Assembly (NCBI GenBank): GCA_029204045.2
Contig: CM055075.1
Location: 23,471,601-23,535,600, forward strand
Length of the DNA stretch: 64,000 nt
Direction of reading: 5' to 3'
DNA from: Tillandsia leiboldiana
Lineage: Eukaryota; Streptophyta; Magnoliopsida; Poales; Bromeliaceae
Part shown: positions 33,474 through 43,200 of the stretch, one piece after another
Position numbering within the stretch: the stretch's first letter is position 1
Layout of the letters: the number at the start of each line of letters is the position of its first letter
Program-made: the position numbers and the translations under genes
Notes under the pieces: generated by a model
Databases searched by the model: none
Seen by the model: only the letters and a program-made list of their open reading frames with translations
Told to the model about the DNA's origin: nothing

Positions 33474-35774
33474 TTATGGGTCTCCAATGATGTTTGATTC
33501 AGGATGATCCTTGGAGATGCGTAAAGTTTGAGGTAACGGAGTACTCGGGGGTACATGAGACGATTTCTGCACATCAGATAAACTTGAAGAACCATTAGAT
33601 GCATCATTATTATTGGAAGTATTATTATGAGAAGATGCAATGGCAGGTGTATCATCATCTAGAGAGATATCGAGGGTAGATTTTTCAGATGCAAAGTGAA
33701 AAGCTTCATCTACTTTAACATTTATCGATTCTACGATCGTCTTAGATTCCAAGTTAAATACTCGATATGCTCTACTGTTTGTAGAATACCGCAAGAAAAT
33801 CCCTTCGTCACTTCGAGAGTCAAACTTTCCAAGGTTTTCACGGTCACGTAAAATGTAACACCGACACCCGAAGATGCGAAAATATTTGATGTTGGGTTTT
33901 CTACCGCACCATAGTTCATATGGTGTATTTAACGTTCCCGGGCGCAAATAAACTCGATTAATTACATAGATTGCAGTGTTCACAGCTTCAGCCCAAAAAT
34001 GTAGCGGTAAATTCCGGCTGTGAAGCATAACACGTGCCATCTCTTGAACAACCCTGTTTTTGCGCTCGACAACACCATTCTGTTGAGGTGTATAGGGTGC
34101 TGAGAATTCATGCTTAATACCGTTTGAAGTGCAAAAGTCAATGAATTTAGAGTTAACGAATTCTCCACCTCTATCACTTCTAACACGAATGATCTTTTCA
34201 TTCTTTTCAATCATAATACGATGGCAAATCTCATGAAAAGAATCAAAAGTATCAGCTTTCTCTTTTAAAAATGCTACCCAAGAATACCGAGAGAAATCAT
34301 CAACCAATAAGAAAATATACCATTTACCTCCCAAAGATGGTTGACGGGTTGGCCCCATTAAATCCATGTGTAAAAGTTCCAAAGGCCGTTTTGTACCAAC
34401 GTGGTTCAAGTTTTTGTGTGCAGACCTGGACTGTTTTCCCTTTTGACAACCGCCGCACACAATGTTTTGTTTAAGTAAAAGTTTTGGAACCCCCTTGACC
34501 ACGTCCTTGTTTGAAATTCTAGCAAGTTCTTTAAAATTTATGTGACCTAGCCTTTCATGCCAAAGTGTTTCATTATTCAAAGAGGCTAAGTTACAATTTT
34601 CAGAAGTTTTACTAGGAACAACATAACAATTGTTTTCAGATCTAACCCCCTTTAAAAAGAATACATGGTCCTTATCAGTTACAACACATTCAACAGATGA
34701 AAAGTTAACTGAAAAACCATTGTCGCAAAGTTGACTTATGCTTATGAGGTTAGTCTTAAGGCCATCAACAAATAACACGTTTTTCAAAATCGGGCCATCT
34801 GGGATAGCTACCGTTCCTTTTCCAACAATTTTGGAAGATCGACCGTCTCCGAAAACAACGAGTCCTCCGGAGATTTTCTCAAAGTTTTGAAAACTATTTT
34901 TGTCACCGGTCATGTGACGGGAACATCCGCTATCCAGATACCAAGACGAATTATCATATGCATGCAAGGAAACATTAGTAACAAGACAAGGATAAATTTC
35001 ACCTTTGCGCACCCAAACCCTTTTGGAGTGCGTCGGTAATGGTCGTGAGGTTATTCTCCTAGGTGAAGGCGTCTTGTCAGATCGATTGCCGCTCCTTGAT
35101 GATGTCGTCTTGCGCGGTGAACTACCAAGGCTCTTTTCATTTGAAAAGTTTTGCTTTGAATTCCGGGGAGGCGCCCTTTTGGTAGTCGTTGCAAGAAGTG
35201 CTTGAGTTGAGCGTTTGACTCCCATCTTGCAATTTCTCCTTATGTGCCCTAAAATACCACAACGAAAACATACCTTAGTACTTGACGATCCCGAGGAGGA
35301 TGAAGTAGGCTTGTTGTCGTTGCTTGTCGTTAGTTCCGGTGTCGGAGGAGGAGATACCGACTGGGGCACAAAGACTGTCCCACTCGAACTTGGACTGTTT
35401 TCAGTTCGAGTGTACCCGAGGCCGAACCGATTTGATTGACCAAGACCAAGAAGCTTATCCAACTTACTCCTTCCAGAAGAGAATCGCTGCAAGTCATCCT
35501 TGAGTTGGAAAATGGTCTTTGTCATTTCCAGGTTATTCTGTCGAGCCTCGTTGTAGAGCTTTGAGAAGTGATCCGCTTTATCCACCAGTTTTGTATGTTC
35601 CTTCTCAAAAAGCTCATTGGACTCTTGAAGGGAAACATTTACTTTTATCAGATTTTCCCTTTCCACTTCAAGAGCGTTTGAGAGAGAAGTTGCCCTTTTT
35701 GCTTCTTCTTCGAGATCATGCAATCTCCCTCTCAAACTCTTGTTTTGCTTAGCCACTTTCTTTGAATCCCTCAA
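33474..35774 (-). CDS. pol: Copia B pol part 1: Gag C-terminus, protease, integrase
   Basis: 766 codons between two in-frame stops. Residues 1-105 are coiled coil continuing Gag. Next comes the second knuckle CFRCGILGHIRRNC (169-182), then the aspartic protease motif in WYLDSGCSRHMTG (D281). A GAG-pre-integrase zinc site follows with H406, H411, C440 and C443. The integrase DDE residues are D471 (HMDLMGP), D534 (VRSDRGGEF) and E570 (QQNGVVERKN). All catalytic residues are present. The frame begins just after a TGA where Copia C has Arg. Confidence 0.92.
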   Translation of the reverse strand: MRDSKKVAKQNKSLRGRLHDLEEEAKRATSLSNALEVERENLIKVNVSLQESNELFEKEHTKLVDKADHFSKLYNEARQNNLEMTKTIFQLKDDLQRFSSGRSKLDKLLGLGQSNRFGLGYTRTENSPSSSGTVFVPQSVSPPPTPELTTSNDNKPTSSSSGSSSTKVCFRCGILGHIRRNCKMGVKRSTQALLATTTKRAPPRNSKQNFSNEKSLGSSPRKTTSSRSGNRSDKTPSPRRITSRPLPTHSKRVWVRKGEIYPCLVTNVSLHAYDNSSWYLDSGCSRHMTGDKNSFQNFEKISGGLVVFGDGRSSKIVGKGTVAIPDGPILKNVLFVDGLKTNLISISQLCDNGFSVNFSSVECVVTDKDHVFFLKGVRSENNCYVVPSKTSENCNLASLNNETLWHERLGHINFKELARISNKDVVKGVPKLLLKQNIVCGGCQKGKQSRSAHKNLNHVGTKRPLELLHMDLMGPTRQPSLGGKWYIFLLVDDFSRYSWVAFLKEKADTFDSFHEICHRIMIEKNEKIIRVRSDRGGEFVNSKFIDFCTSNGIKHEFSAPYTPQQNGVVERKNRVVQEMARVMLHSRNLPLHFWAEAVNTAIYVINRVYLRPGTLNTPYELWCGRKPNIKYFRIFGCRCYILRDRENLGKFDSRSDEGIFLRYSTNSRAYRVFNLESKTIVESINVKVDEAFHFASEKSTLDISLDDDTPAIASSHNNTSNNNDASNGSSSLSDVQKSSHVPPSTPLPQTLRISKDHPESNIIGDP

Positions 35775-35777
35775 AAG

Positions 35778-37001
35778 TCAGTGGTAGGCTAAAACAAAAT
35801 CTTCACCTTCAGAATCATCCGATTCATTGTCCGTTGCATTCTTTTCAACAGTGGAGTTGGACAATGACTCGGATGTACTTGCCATTAAGCACATGAATGG
35901 TGAAGATGTGGACGCGTGGAATGCCGTTGCGCTTTCTTCTTCATCACTTGAGGATGACTCATTTGACGTTGAGTTGTCATCCCAAGTGACGGCTTGCATC
36001 ACTTTCTTCTTCGACGGATTCTTAGTTGGACACTCCGTTGAGATATGGCCGTATCCTCGGCACTTGAAGCATTGGACTTGTCCCTCTGAACTTTTCTTAT
36101 CCTTTGAAAAGTTCTCTTGCTTTCTTGACTTATAACTTGAAGTACCCTTGCCTTTCTTCGACTTTCCGAAGGATGGAGATTTACTTGAATTACCCCTTCG
36201 AAAGTTGCGGCGAAACTTTCTTGTCAAGAGAGCGAGTTGCTTCTCAAAGTCCTCCATAGAAAGGTTCTCGTCATCGTCTGAGGAGGATGTATCCGCGTCT
36301 TCTTCCTTAGTTGTTTTCAAAGCATAACCTAAAGACTTAGAAGAGGATGCTTTTCCAGAAGAATAGTTAGTAGTAAATGTCATTTCATAAGTTTGTAATG
36401 AACCAACTAGTTCTTCTACACGCATTTCGTCCGGGTGTTTAATAGTTTCAATGGCTGTGACCTTTGGGCGAAATCGTTCAGGAAGAGTTCTTAAGATCTT
36501 TCTTACAACATTAAATTCTGGAATCTTCTCTCCCAGGTTAGCACATGAATTTACGATATCTTGCAATCGTGTATAGTAGTCCGTGAAAGATTCATTTTCT
36601 GCCATAAAAATGGAGTCAAATCTGCTCATAAGCATTTGCAGCTTTTGAATCTTCACGAGGTTAGTTCCCTCATGTGTAACCTGAAGAACATCCCAGATTT
36701 CTTTCGCAGTCTCACATGCCGAGACGCGAGAGAATTCAGTTTGAGATAAGGCATTAAAAATAGCATTAATTCCCTTGCCATTGTAAGAATATGAATCTAA
36801 CTCTTCCTTGGTCCATTTCGACCTAGGTTTGATGGTGCGAACATCACCAATAAATTCAGTTGGATTAGTCCATCCTAATTCAATTGATTGCCACACCCTT
36901 TCGTCGATGGAAATTAAAAAGGCTTTCATCCGTACTTTCTAGTACGCATAATTTATTCCATCAAAGAAAGGGGGTCGATTGATGTTTCCACCTTCAACCA
37001 T
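35778..37001 (-). CDS. gag: Copia B gag (with two nonsense codons)
   Basis: Copia-type capsid protein. The start is the ATG at 37001 (MVEGGNINRPPFF), just inside the PBS. Codon 21 is TAG where Copia C has TGG (Trp), so the longest open frame restarts at Met 36929. UBN2-type core EIWDVLQVTHEGTNL, knuckle CFKCRGYGHISTEC and acidic Ser-rich linkers are present. A TGA at 35775-35777 after LAYH replaces the Arg codon of Copia C. Gag and pol are otherwise in one frame, as usual for copia. Confidence 0.88.
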
Positions 37002-37020
37002 TGTTTACAACCCTATTCCC

Positions 37021-37032
37021 GCTCTGATACCA
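37021..37032 (-). other. Primer-binding site, Copia B
   Basis: Minus strand TGGTATCAGAGC, two bases inside the 5' LTR, matching initiator-Met tRNA. Confidence 0.9.
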
Positions 37033-37034
37033 CT

Positions 37035-38396
37035 TGTTGGGTTATGTGAAATATAGATCTAAATAGGGGAAAAAAACACCTAGAGGGGGGTGAATAGGTG
37101 TAAACAATAAACACTCAAAAAATCATTGCGCAATAAAACCCAATGCGGAAATAAAAATGAACACGCAAGATTTTTACGTGGAAAAACTCCAAACCGGAGT
37201 AAAAAACCACGGGACCGATAACACGGTGAAATCCACTAGAATTGACACACGTACAAGGTGATTTCACGTACTCACAGACGACTCAACCTTTTACCATACG
37301 CTTCTAGTTGATCTTCTTCGCTCGTTCCGCAACGCGTCTCGAATCCACGATCTGCGTCCAACGCCGAATCCACGGCGTCCAACGTCGAGTCCACGACGTC
37401 CGACCGAATCCACGGTCTTCACCCAGTAGCACGCTTCGAATCCACGAACGTACCTCGCTCCGAATCCACGAGAGCGGTTGCACCTTGAATCCACAAGGCC
37501 ACGCGAGTCCACGCGCCGATTTTGGGGAAATCGTTGTTTTTGGGTGGTGATGATCCGCCGAATACTTAGATCAAAGATAGATAGGAAATACCATCTAAGT
37601 ATTCATTAGTTTGATTCAACTCAAGATGTGAGTATGAAAACCTAGAATCAAACTAATCAATATAGATGAAGAAACATAGAGTAATATCTAATGATTCCCT
37701 TTCTTCTCTATATGTGGATCTTAGGCCGTATAAGATGATCTTTGAATAAGACGGCTATTTTTCTTTTTATCGGCCTTTTTGGATTAACCCTAGAAAAAGA
37801 ATCATAGGGTCTATTTATAGGTTAGAAACCCTAGGAAGGAGATAAGAATCAAAAACCTACCATTTCTGGAATTTTTACGGACGGCGATCCGGATCGGATT
37901 TCTGCGATCCGGATTGCAGTAGCAAGAAAGACGGTTTCCAGAAAAACGATGGTTCGGGATCCGGATCGAGATGGCTGATCCGGATCGTTCATACAGTTTC
38001 ACCAAACATCAACGTTCGGGATCCGGATTGCAAATCCTGATCCGGATCGTGCAAGTAAAAAGGTAAAACTAGTGTTCGGGATCCGGATCATGGGATGCTG
38101 CGATCCGGATTGAACCAGTGTATGAACGAACACCCTTCGGGATCCGGATTGGAATGTCTGATCCGGATCCTGAACATGTCCCATGTCCAGTTTTTGATTT
38201 TTATGCAATGAAAAATTCTTCCAGGTGTTTCTACACTACAAGAAGTATTCGGATCACCAAAAATCTTTAGTTAAACATACCTGATCCTTTTGAATTCTTC
38301 TTTCTTGAGATTGACTTAAATGATCCAACCTTCTTCACCTTCAATCTTCAAGACTTGAACCTATCTCGAAATTACGCCAACACAAATTCCGTAACA
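37035..38396 (-). repeat. Copia B 5' LTR
   Basis: 1362 bp, nearly identical to 26756-28116. On the minus strand the GATCCGGATC cluster (about 38170-37885) precedes the TATA box CTATAAATA (37812-37820), then the hairpin array (37515-37333). The cluster is therefore in U3 and the array in the transcribed leader. Confidence 0.92.
37333..37515 (-). other. Array of eight TGGATT-loop mini-hairpins, Copia B leader
   Basis: Eight A(A/G)TCCA loops (plus strand) each sit between complementary arms. Clear pairs are ACGCCG/CGGCGT, ACGTCG/CGACGT, GACCG/CGGTC, TTCG/CGAA, CCTTG/CAAGG and CGCG/CGCG. One unit pairs as GCTC-CG with CG-A-GAGC (bulged A), and the first unit has only a 3-bp stem. Arms differ between units while the loop stays fixed. 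The equivalent array in the 3' LTR is 27053-27235. Confidence 0.8.
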
Positions 38397-38860
38397 GTAG
38401 TGAGTCCGGAAAGCCGTTTTGGGGATGTCCTCCCCATTGACCTGGACCTGATGATAGCCCGACTGCAGGTCAATCTTTGAAAACACCGTCGCCCCCTGTA
38501 GTTGGTCGAAGAGGTCGTCGATCCTTGGCAGGGGGTACTTGTTCTTAACGGTGACCTTATTTATCTCCCGGTAGTCGATGCACAACCGGAGACTTCCGTC
38601 CTTCTTCCTCACAAACAGGACGGGCGCGCCCCAGGGTGACGCGCTAGGTCTGATGAAACCCTTATCCAAAAGGTCCTCCAACTGTGCCTTGAGTTCCTTC
38701 AACTCCACGAAGGCCATCCTATACGGTGCCTTGGTGATGGGTTTCGTGCCGGGAAGTAGTTCAATAGGGAAGTCGACTTCTCGTTCTGGTGGCATTCCGG
38801 GGAGCTCCGCCGGAAACACGTCCGGAAATTCCCTTACCACGGGACAGCTGATCCTTATCT
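38397..38860 (-). CDS. pol: Gypsy A RT, N-terminal part
   Basis: On the minus strand VVREFPDVFPAELPG begins the RT fingers. LRLCIDYREINKVT and FSKIDLQSGYHQ follow, the latter holding the first catalytic aspartate (motif A). The frame ends in PKTAFRTHY at the Copia B insertion and continues at 26755 with GHYEF and MPFGLTNAP. No protease domain precedes it: sequence upstream of 38860 is unrelated to gypsy protease. Confidence 0.9.
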
Positions 38861-39142
38861 GGGGAGCGGCCCTGAACTACCTATCGGCCCATTGAGTTCT
38901 CGGCTGCAAGGCATAGGATGGAGCCTATTTATTCCTTGCATGGCCCTTAACGGGCCCCGAGTACACAAAGTTCTCCTATGCTTCGAAGCCCGCCCGCGTA
39001 CATCGGCCGGGGAAGGCTTCGCCTAATACCTAAGGATTTTAGAGAGAGGGAGAGAGAGAGTCTAACAGGGGTAGCATGCTAAGGTATAACCGGTGCTCCT
39101 AATCTAAGAGGGAAAAGAGAAACCAAAAATTACCTGCTGTTA
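38861..39142 (-). other. Spacer between Gypsy A gag and RT; protease missing
   Basis: No ORF continues across it and no DSGASHSF-like protease motif is visible on either strand. It contains a GAGAGAGGGAGAGAGAGAG run (39043-39060) on the plus strand. A protease of roughly 130 residues would be expected here in a complete chromovirus. Confidence 0.6.
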
Positions 39143-40120
39143 CTAGGTCTGGGACGTCGCGTCCTCCACTGTAGTATCCCGGGGAGTCCGTCCACAGCCC
39201 TTGGGCCAGCGTCGTACGGCGTGCTGGGGAAGGGACTTGACGTCTGAGGAGTCTGCGGATTGCTGGTCGCCGGGCGAATCCTTTGGCTGAACGGGGGCCG
39301 CAGCACTCTCTGGTCCTTTCTGCTGTGGTGGCGCGGCGGCGGCGGCGGGGGTGGGCCTCTGAGGGCAGAAGGCACGGGAGTGGTCCGGTAAGCCGCACTG
39401 ATTGCAGTAATGGTATCTCCACGTACATTCTGCCACCGGGTGAGCACCCTCGCAGATTACGCACGGTCCTTGAGGTGGTTCCGCGCCCCTCGCTGGTGTC
39501 GGTTCGTCCTTCCGTGCTTTCTCCGGACGTCCTCCTCCTCGGCCCTCCTGGGCGGGGCCCCCTTGCGGAACGGGTGTAGCAGTCTTCTCTGTCCCCTCCG
39601 GTTGCGGTGCCGGAGGCCTGGTGGTGCCCGATTTCCGTGGGCACTCGTAGCGTGCGTGTCCTGGTCTGCCGCATCGGTAGCAGTGGCCGTGTCTCCATGG
39701 ACAATCAGTCACCTGATGCGCCCCACTGCATATGGGACATGACTTCCTCTGCGGTTTGGGTTCTCCTCTCATCGCCTTTCCAAAGTTCCCCTCTGTCCTC
39801 GGGCGTTTGAGTGCCGGGCCCTGCTGGAAGGGGTCCTCCGCCGATCTGGGATAGGGATAACTCTGCTGAGCGCGTGCCTCGGCCAGTTCTTGCTCTGCCC
39901 GCCGGGCCAACATAACCGCTTCGTTAAAAGTGGGGAACCCTGCCGGTGGCATTCCCCGGTAGGCGTCGTCCCTGGCGTCTCGCTGGGTGCGGTCGACACC
40001 CTCGAAATCTTGAGTCAGTAGGCCTAGGCGCTCAGTGAGAGTTAGCATTTGCCCCGCTATGTCGCGTAACTGGTTGCGGAGTAAGCGGTTGGCTGCGGCT
40101 ACGGGATCCATCCTGTCCAT
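39143..40120 (-). CDS. gag: Gypsy A Gag, capsid-deleted with four zinc knuckles
   Basis: 325 codons from ATG at 40120. The N-terminal helix (RNQLRDIAGQMLTLTERL) is followed directly by FPTFNEAVMLARRAEQELAEA, which normally comes after the capsid core, so the capsid domain (over 100 residues in Gypsy-2 Gag) appears to be missing. Then come four knuckles: CPICSGAHQVTDC (128-140), CYRCGRPGHARYEC (147-160), CVICEGAHPVAEC (220-232) and CNQCGLPDHSRAFC (239-252). These form two copies of a two-knuckle pair separated by a Pro/Gly-rich linker. Relatives usually have one pair. The frame ends before any protease. Confidence 0.85.
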   Translation of the reverse strand: MDRMDPVAAANRLLRNQLRDIAGQMLTLTERLGLLTQDFEGVDRTQRDARDDAYRGMPPAGFPTFNEAVMLARRAEQELAEARAQQSYPYPRSAEDPFQQGPALKRPRTEGNFGKAMRGEPKPQRKSCPICSGAHQVTDCPWRHGHCYRCGRPGHARYECPRKSGTTRPPAPQPEGTEKTATPVPQGGPAQEGRGGGRPEKARKDEPTPARGAEPPQGPCVICEGAHPVAECTWRYHYCNQCGLPDHSRAFCPQRPTPAAAAAPPQQKGPESAAAPVQPKDSPGDQQSADSSDVKSLPQHAVRRWPKGCGRTPRDTTVEDATSQT

Positions 40121-40360
40121 TGAGAATGGTTAGCGCTCGGTGGCCGGATCCTGGCCGTTGTCCGCTGTGATACAAAGAAACCACGTTAACCCTAAGGTTA
40201 TAACCCTAGCACCCTGTCTTACGATTACACCTATATTACGTTCCCTTTTCCCCGTACTCTCACGTACTACGCACCTATACCTTGGTTATCTCATGTCCAA
40301 TTTGCTTGTGGCACCCTACACTGTGGATGTGGATCACGTCTACTATGGTTATGGTTGTTT
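40121..40360 (-). other. Gypsy A leader between PBS and gag
   Basis: Untranslated leader of 240 bp. I looked for the GCTGCAGA-loop hairpin of Gypsy-2 and did not find it. A weaker inverted repeat GTTAACC/GGTTATAAC lies near 40185-40204. Confidence 0.6.
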
Positions 40361-40372
40361 TCTCTGATACCA
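40361..40372 (-). other. Primer-binding site, Gypsy A
   Basis: Minus strand TGGTATCAGAGA, seven bases after the LTR end. It matches initiator-Met tRNA. Confidence 0.88.
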
Positions 40373-40379
40373 TTTAATC

Positions 40380-42338
40380 TGTCACGCCCCCGGGGGTTTT
40401 TGAGTCTATCAAAGCGAAAAATTACGTGTATTTTTTTTTTCTTAACAAGGTAACTTAAACCTCATCCCCGGTGCGTGCCAGACTGCCACATACACAAATT
40501 CTCTCTGCCCACGGACAGAGTCTCCTTTGTATATGCACGACGTCTCATTTACAACATCATACATCAACCATCAACCATACATTAGACATACATCGTCAAA
40601 CAGAGTACAGTAATTTAACTAATGTGTTAAAAGACCGGTGTCCACTCGACACCTTGTTATTAAAGCGGCATCAACGTTTGGAAAGGATAAAACCAGCGGT
40701 TGCAAAACCCGTGCCCACACGGCACTTCGTTTTGAGAAAATATTTTCGAAATCATTTGGTTTATCATGAAAACGTGCCGCGTATGAAAACGTCACTAAAA
40801 GTATCAAAGTATAAAAGTACACCTCATCCACAGCGCTAACTCATACATGTCCATGACTAATATGATCCACAAGCAAATTAACTATTTAAAGTATAAGGAA
40901 AACGAGATAAAAACCCAAGTATCCTGACTACGGTCCTCGCGACGCTGTCTCACCGCCATCCCGGCTAACGCACCTAGTAATACCTGTCACGGAGTGGGTA
41001 AAGTCAGTGACAAACAAAGTAGATGTCTAAATATCAATAAGGAATAAGGAACAAACCGATTACACCGGAACCTTTCGCTAAAACCCTGTACATAATTAAG
41101 CTGGGCACCAACCCCAGATTTATCAATTAAGTTGGGCACCAACCCCAGAACACCTGTCGGAGAGACTAAAGTCTCCCCTCGTGCGCAAACACCTTTTTGA
41201 TGCTTTTAACCTCTTCACGGTGCTGGTGTGCTATTTGCAGCAGGCGCGAAGAGGTCCTCACGGCTCCCACCCCTTTGTGAGGTACACGGGTCAAAAAGAC
41301 TACTTTTTCGGAAAAGTACACCCATTCGGAGGCCAATCCGCCTGTGTACGTGCAGCATCCGAAACGGATTTGCCGAGATCGGCGTGTAGTGAGCACCGCG
41401 ACCGCAGCCGCTTCAATTGTTAGATAAAATACAATTATGCGAAAGGTTAAACTGTCCATCTACTTTGTTAGACAAATTCAGTGCATTTTAATGATGATAG
41501 ATGCACTTACTGCACTTGTTGCACTTATAGCAACCGTACCCACCTAGTTGAAGAGAAATCGGAACACCTGAATCCTTCGCCCACCCTCGCTGTGCACCTG
41601 GACCTAAAGAAAGTCCGCAAGGATAACTATAGTCAAAGACGTGCATTAACATCCCAAAACAAAAGACCCAATTTACTCTTTTAGACGGAAAAGTCCAACA
41701 CCATCCGGGTTGACGAAAACCGGAATCCCGCGCCGCCGTCGCCGTCCGTCGGAGCCCCGCGCGGTTCGGAACCGCGCGGCGTGTCTCCGCGGGCGGCGCC
41801 CACGCGGCGCGGCGCCCACGCGGCGCGGCGCCCACGCGGCGCGGCGCCCACGCGGCGCGGCGCCTCGCGCGGGTGCTGCCCGTGCTGCGACCGCGCGACG
41901 CCCGCGCGGGTGCGGCCCCGCACGGCGCCCGCGCGGCGCCCGCGTGGGTGCCCCGCGCGGCGCCCGCGCGGTTGCGGGTCCGCGCCGGTGCCGCCCGCGC
42001 GGCAGCCGCGCGGCAGCCGCGCGGCGCCCCCGCGGCAGCCGCAAGGCGCCCCCGCGGCAGCCGCAAGGCGCCCGCGCGGCAGCCGCAAGGCGCCCGCACG
42101 GTTGCGGGTCCGCGTGGGTGCCGCCCGCGCGGTAGCCGCGCGGCCCGCGAGGCAGCCGCGCGGTGCCCGCGCGGTTGCGGGTCCGCGCGGGTGCCGGTAC
42201 GACCCTTGCGGAGCCTGCGCGGTGCCCGCGCGGTCCCATCGCCGCTCGCGGCGGCGATCGGCCGTCCGCGATTCTCCTCCGCGCGATGCCCTAGCGGCAC
42301 CGCGCGCCTCCGCCGTCCGTTCCGTGCCCTAGCATAAC
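40380..42338 (-). repeat. Gypsy A 5' LTR, truncated by Copia C
   Basis: It begins TGTCACGCCCC and matches the 3' LTR parts without the Copia A insertion, showing the empty target CTTTTAACCTC at 41201-41211. The GC-rich tract (about 41720-42310) is organised differently from the other LTRs: four to five copies of GCGGCGCCCACGCG near 41798-41865, and AGCCGCAAGGCGCCC repeats near 42046-42100. It is cut at 42338, before the promoter, by Copia C. Confidence 0.85.
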
Positions 42339-42566
42339 TGTTACGGAATTTGAGTTGGCGTAGTTTCGTGAAAGTTTCAAGTCTTGAAGATTGAAGGTGA
42401 AGAAAGTTGGATCATTTAACTCAATCTCAAGAAAGAAGAATTCAAAAGGATCAGGTATGTTTAAGTAAAGATTTTGTGTGATCCGAATACTTCTTGTAGT
42501 GTAGAAACACTTGGAAGAATCTTTTGTTGCATAAAAATCAAAAACTGGACTTGGGACATGTTCAGG

Positions 42567-42923
42567 ATCCGGATCAGGTTGTTCAATCCGGATCCCGAAG
42601 GTGGTTCGTTCATACACCAGTTCAATCCGGATCGTAGCCTCTCTTGATCCGGATCCCGAACACTGAGTTTACCATTTTCCTTGAACGATCCGGATCAGGC
42701 TTCGCAATTCGGATCCCGAACGTTGATGTTTGGTGAACTGTATGAACGATCCGGATCAAGCACTTCGATCCGGATCCCGAACCTTCGTTTTTCTGGAACT
42801 ACCTGACTCGTTACGACGATCCGGATCACAGCTAATCCGATCCGGATCGCCGTCCGTAAAATTTCCAGAAATGGTAGGTTTTTGATTCTTATCTCCTTCC
42901 TAGGGTTTCTAACCTATAAATAG
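42567..42923 (+). promoter_or_regulatory. Copia C promoter: palindrome cluster and TATA box
   Basis: Ten GATCCGGATC or near-matches (e.g. AATCCGGATC, ATTCGGATC) spaced 20-45 bp end about 60 bp before CTATAAATAG. A TAGGGTTT element lies between. This is the plus-strand equivalent of the modules in Copia A and B. Confidence 0.65.
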
Positions 42924-43200
42924 ACCCTATGACTCCTTTTCTAAAAAAAAAAAGGAAAATAGCCGTCATATTCATATCTTATTTTATACGGCTCTAGATC
43001 CACATATAGAGAAGAAAGGAAATCATTAGAGAATACTCTATGTTTCTTCATCTATATTGATTAGTTTGATTCTAGGTTTTCATACTCACATCTTGAGTTG
43101 AATCAAACTAATGAATACTTAGATGGTATTTCCGATCTATCTTTGATCTAAGTATTCGGCGGATCATCACCACCAAAAACAACGATTTATCCCAAAAATC

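Larger units (their letters stand above)
26756..38396 (-). mobile_element. Copia B: full-length Sirevirus-like element with a third ORF
   Basis: An 11.6-kb minus-strand Ty1/copia element inserted in the Gypsy A RT. Order: 5' LTR (38396-37035), PBS, gag, protease, integrase, RT, RNase H, a 1.6-kb spacer, ORF3, polypurine tract and 3' LTR (28116-26756). The flanks are GTAGC (26751-26755) and GTAGT (38397-38401), a 5-bp duplication with one mismatch. By eye the LTRs differ at about eight substitutions and one indel, so the insertion is recent. The polyprotein has three nonsense codons but no frameshift. Confidence 0.92.
15266..42338 (-). mobile_element. Gypsy A, Tekay/Del-like chromovirus with three nested copia elements
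   Basis: Its own sequence runs from LTR start TGTCACGCCCC at 15266 to the Copia C insertion at 42338. The order along the minus strand is 5' LTR (42338-40380), PBS, gag (40120-39143), RT, RNase H, integrase, chromodomain and 3' LTR (24250-15266). The Copia A and Copia B insertions interrupt the 3' LTR and the RT. Gag lacks a recognisable capsid core and protease is absent, so this copy looks non-autonomous. Its outer right LTR end lies beyond the window, after Copia C and Gypsy-2. Assignment to Tekay/Del rests on the chromodomain-like tail and long LTRs, and is moderate. Confidence 0.85.

Noticed and set aside
40185..40204. Inverted repeat GTTAACC/GGTTATAAC in the Gypsy A leader as a counterpart of the Gypsy-2 hairpin
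   Set aside because: Loop and position differ, no palindromic loop is present, and there is no second sequence to show covariation.
40471..40839. 122-codon ORF in the Gypsy A LTR (also 29-397)
   Set aside because: Also open on the other strand, broken in the third copy (15338-15720), and no domain is seen. It is ordinary LTR sequence.
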